Shown here piece after piece: positions 63,667 to 64,000 of a stretch of DNA of 64,000 nucleotides. Under the pieces are notes generated by a model. It had not been told where the DNA came from and made no database searches. It saw only the letters and a program-made list of their open reading frames with translations. Made by a program: the position numbers and the translations under genes. Origin of the DNA: an uncultured Bacilli bacterium (lineage in GTDB: Bacteria > Bacillota_I > Bacilli_A > RF39 > UBA660); assembly GCA_934096815.1 (NCBI GenBank), contig CAKOMY010000004.1, forward strand, positions 1 through 64,000, read 5' to 3'. The stretch's first letter is position 1; each line of letters begins with the position of its first letter.

Positions 63667-64000
63667 ATGACAATTGTATTTACAGTAAGTGATAATGTAA
63701 AAAATAGAATGATTAGTTTTTATGCGGATAAAAGAAGACAAAAAAATCCTCCTTATGCTATATTTCAAGCAGATGATGCGGATACAAATATAACTCTTTA
63801 TAATTCGGGAAAAGTTGTTTTTCAAGGCAATAGTGCTGATATCGAGGCTCAAATTTGGAAAGATTTAGAGATGAGTTTAAATAAGCGTAATATTGATAGT
63901 GAACTTAAAAAGAATGAAGATAAGAAGAAAGATAAAGTTAAAGAAGAGACGGATTTAAGATTTAAGGATGTTGCTACTATTGGTTCAGATGAGGTTGGAA
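63667..64000 (+). CDS. rnhC: Ribonuclease HIII (cut by the window end)
   Basis: Only about 111 codons are visible. N-terminal TBP-like domain (MTIVFTVSDNVKNRMISFYA, then NPPYAIFQADDADTNITLYNSG and KVVFQGNSADIEAQIW), a charged linker, and the first catalytic motif ATIGSDEVG at the very end. ATG 63667 after TTGGTG; ATG 63661 is an alternative. Divergent from cvpA as in B. subtilis. Confidence 0.9.
   Translation, partial: MTIVFTVSDNVKNRMISFYADKRRQKNPPYAIFQADDADTNITLYNSGKVVFQGNSADIEAQIWKDLEMSLNKRNIDSELKKNEDKKKDKVKEETDLRFKDVATIGSDEVG

Noticed and set aside
63631..63852. Leftward frame over the start of rnhC
   Set aside because: It is the antisense shadow of the RNase HIII N terminus, which has clear family motifs.
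1..64000. Mycoplasma-type genetic code (TGA = Trp)
   Set aside because: Conserved Trp positions use TGG, and TGA ends genes at exact overlaps such as relA/dtd, so the standard code applies.

Overview
The window is very AT-rich chromosomal DNA (by eye roughly a quarter G+C) with short intergenic gaps and strong AGGAGG-type ribosome binding sites. TGA works as a stop (for example the relA stop overlapping the dtd start at 9899-9902), so the code is the standard bacterial one and not the Mycoplasma code. Gene content and order are those of Bacillota: rbgA-rnhB-topA, spoVB-comN-relA-dtd, hisS-(asnS)-aspS, 6S RNA next to tcdA-rarA, and rnhC/cvpA/trx all resemble Bacillus subtilis neighbourhoods. 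The long runs of unrecognised paralogues suggest a poorly cultured, probably gut-associated, small-genome Bacilli lineage (inference).

Layout. 0-10.3 kb: core genes (rbgA, rnhB, an ltaS-like synthase, topA, a SpoVB-type flippase, comN, relA, dtd). 10.4-21.1 kb: an eleven-gene surface-polysaccharide cluster with five GT2/GT4-type transferases plus a DPM-like GT2, a DUF2304 protein, a giant membrane protein, a flippase and a PAPS-type sulfotransferase. 21.1-24.7 kb: yrzE-like, YigZ-like, a metallopeptidase-like gene and uvrC. 24.7-32.1 kb: an island of lineage-specific genes, including paralogue pair D1/D2 and three promoter-gene-terminator cassettes (families A and B) that arose by tandem duplication. 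32.2-39.6 kb: a T-box-controlled hisS-asnS-aspS-gatC-gatA-gatB operon. 39.6-42 kb: a second small island (paralogues C1/C2 and one further gene). 42-49.5 kb: a HerA-type ATPase, Nudix hydrolase, 6S RNA, tcdA, rarA, a Xer recombinase and a ZIP metal transporter.

At 49.87 kb lies a chromosomal dif site closely matching the B. subtilis dif, and a complete filamentous phage (inovirus) prophage of about 4.9 kb is integrated exactly in it (49876-54761). The prophage carries an HUH Rep, a hairpin-rich intergenic origin region, two minor coat/adsorption proteins, a Zot-type assembly ATPase, several tiny membrane proteins, a major coat protein followed by a perfect terminator, and a divergent ribbon-helix-helix regulator with two palindromic operators. 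Gene orientation switches here: nearly everything to the left reads rightward and nearly everything to the right reads leftward. Together with dif and the nearby xer gene this marks the replication terminus.

55-64 kb: an XRE regulator, mnmA, a SpoIIM-like protein, lepA, an unusually compact alaS, trx, cvpA and the start of rnhC (cut by the window end). No tRNA, rRNA, CRISPR array or insertion sequence was recognised.
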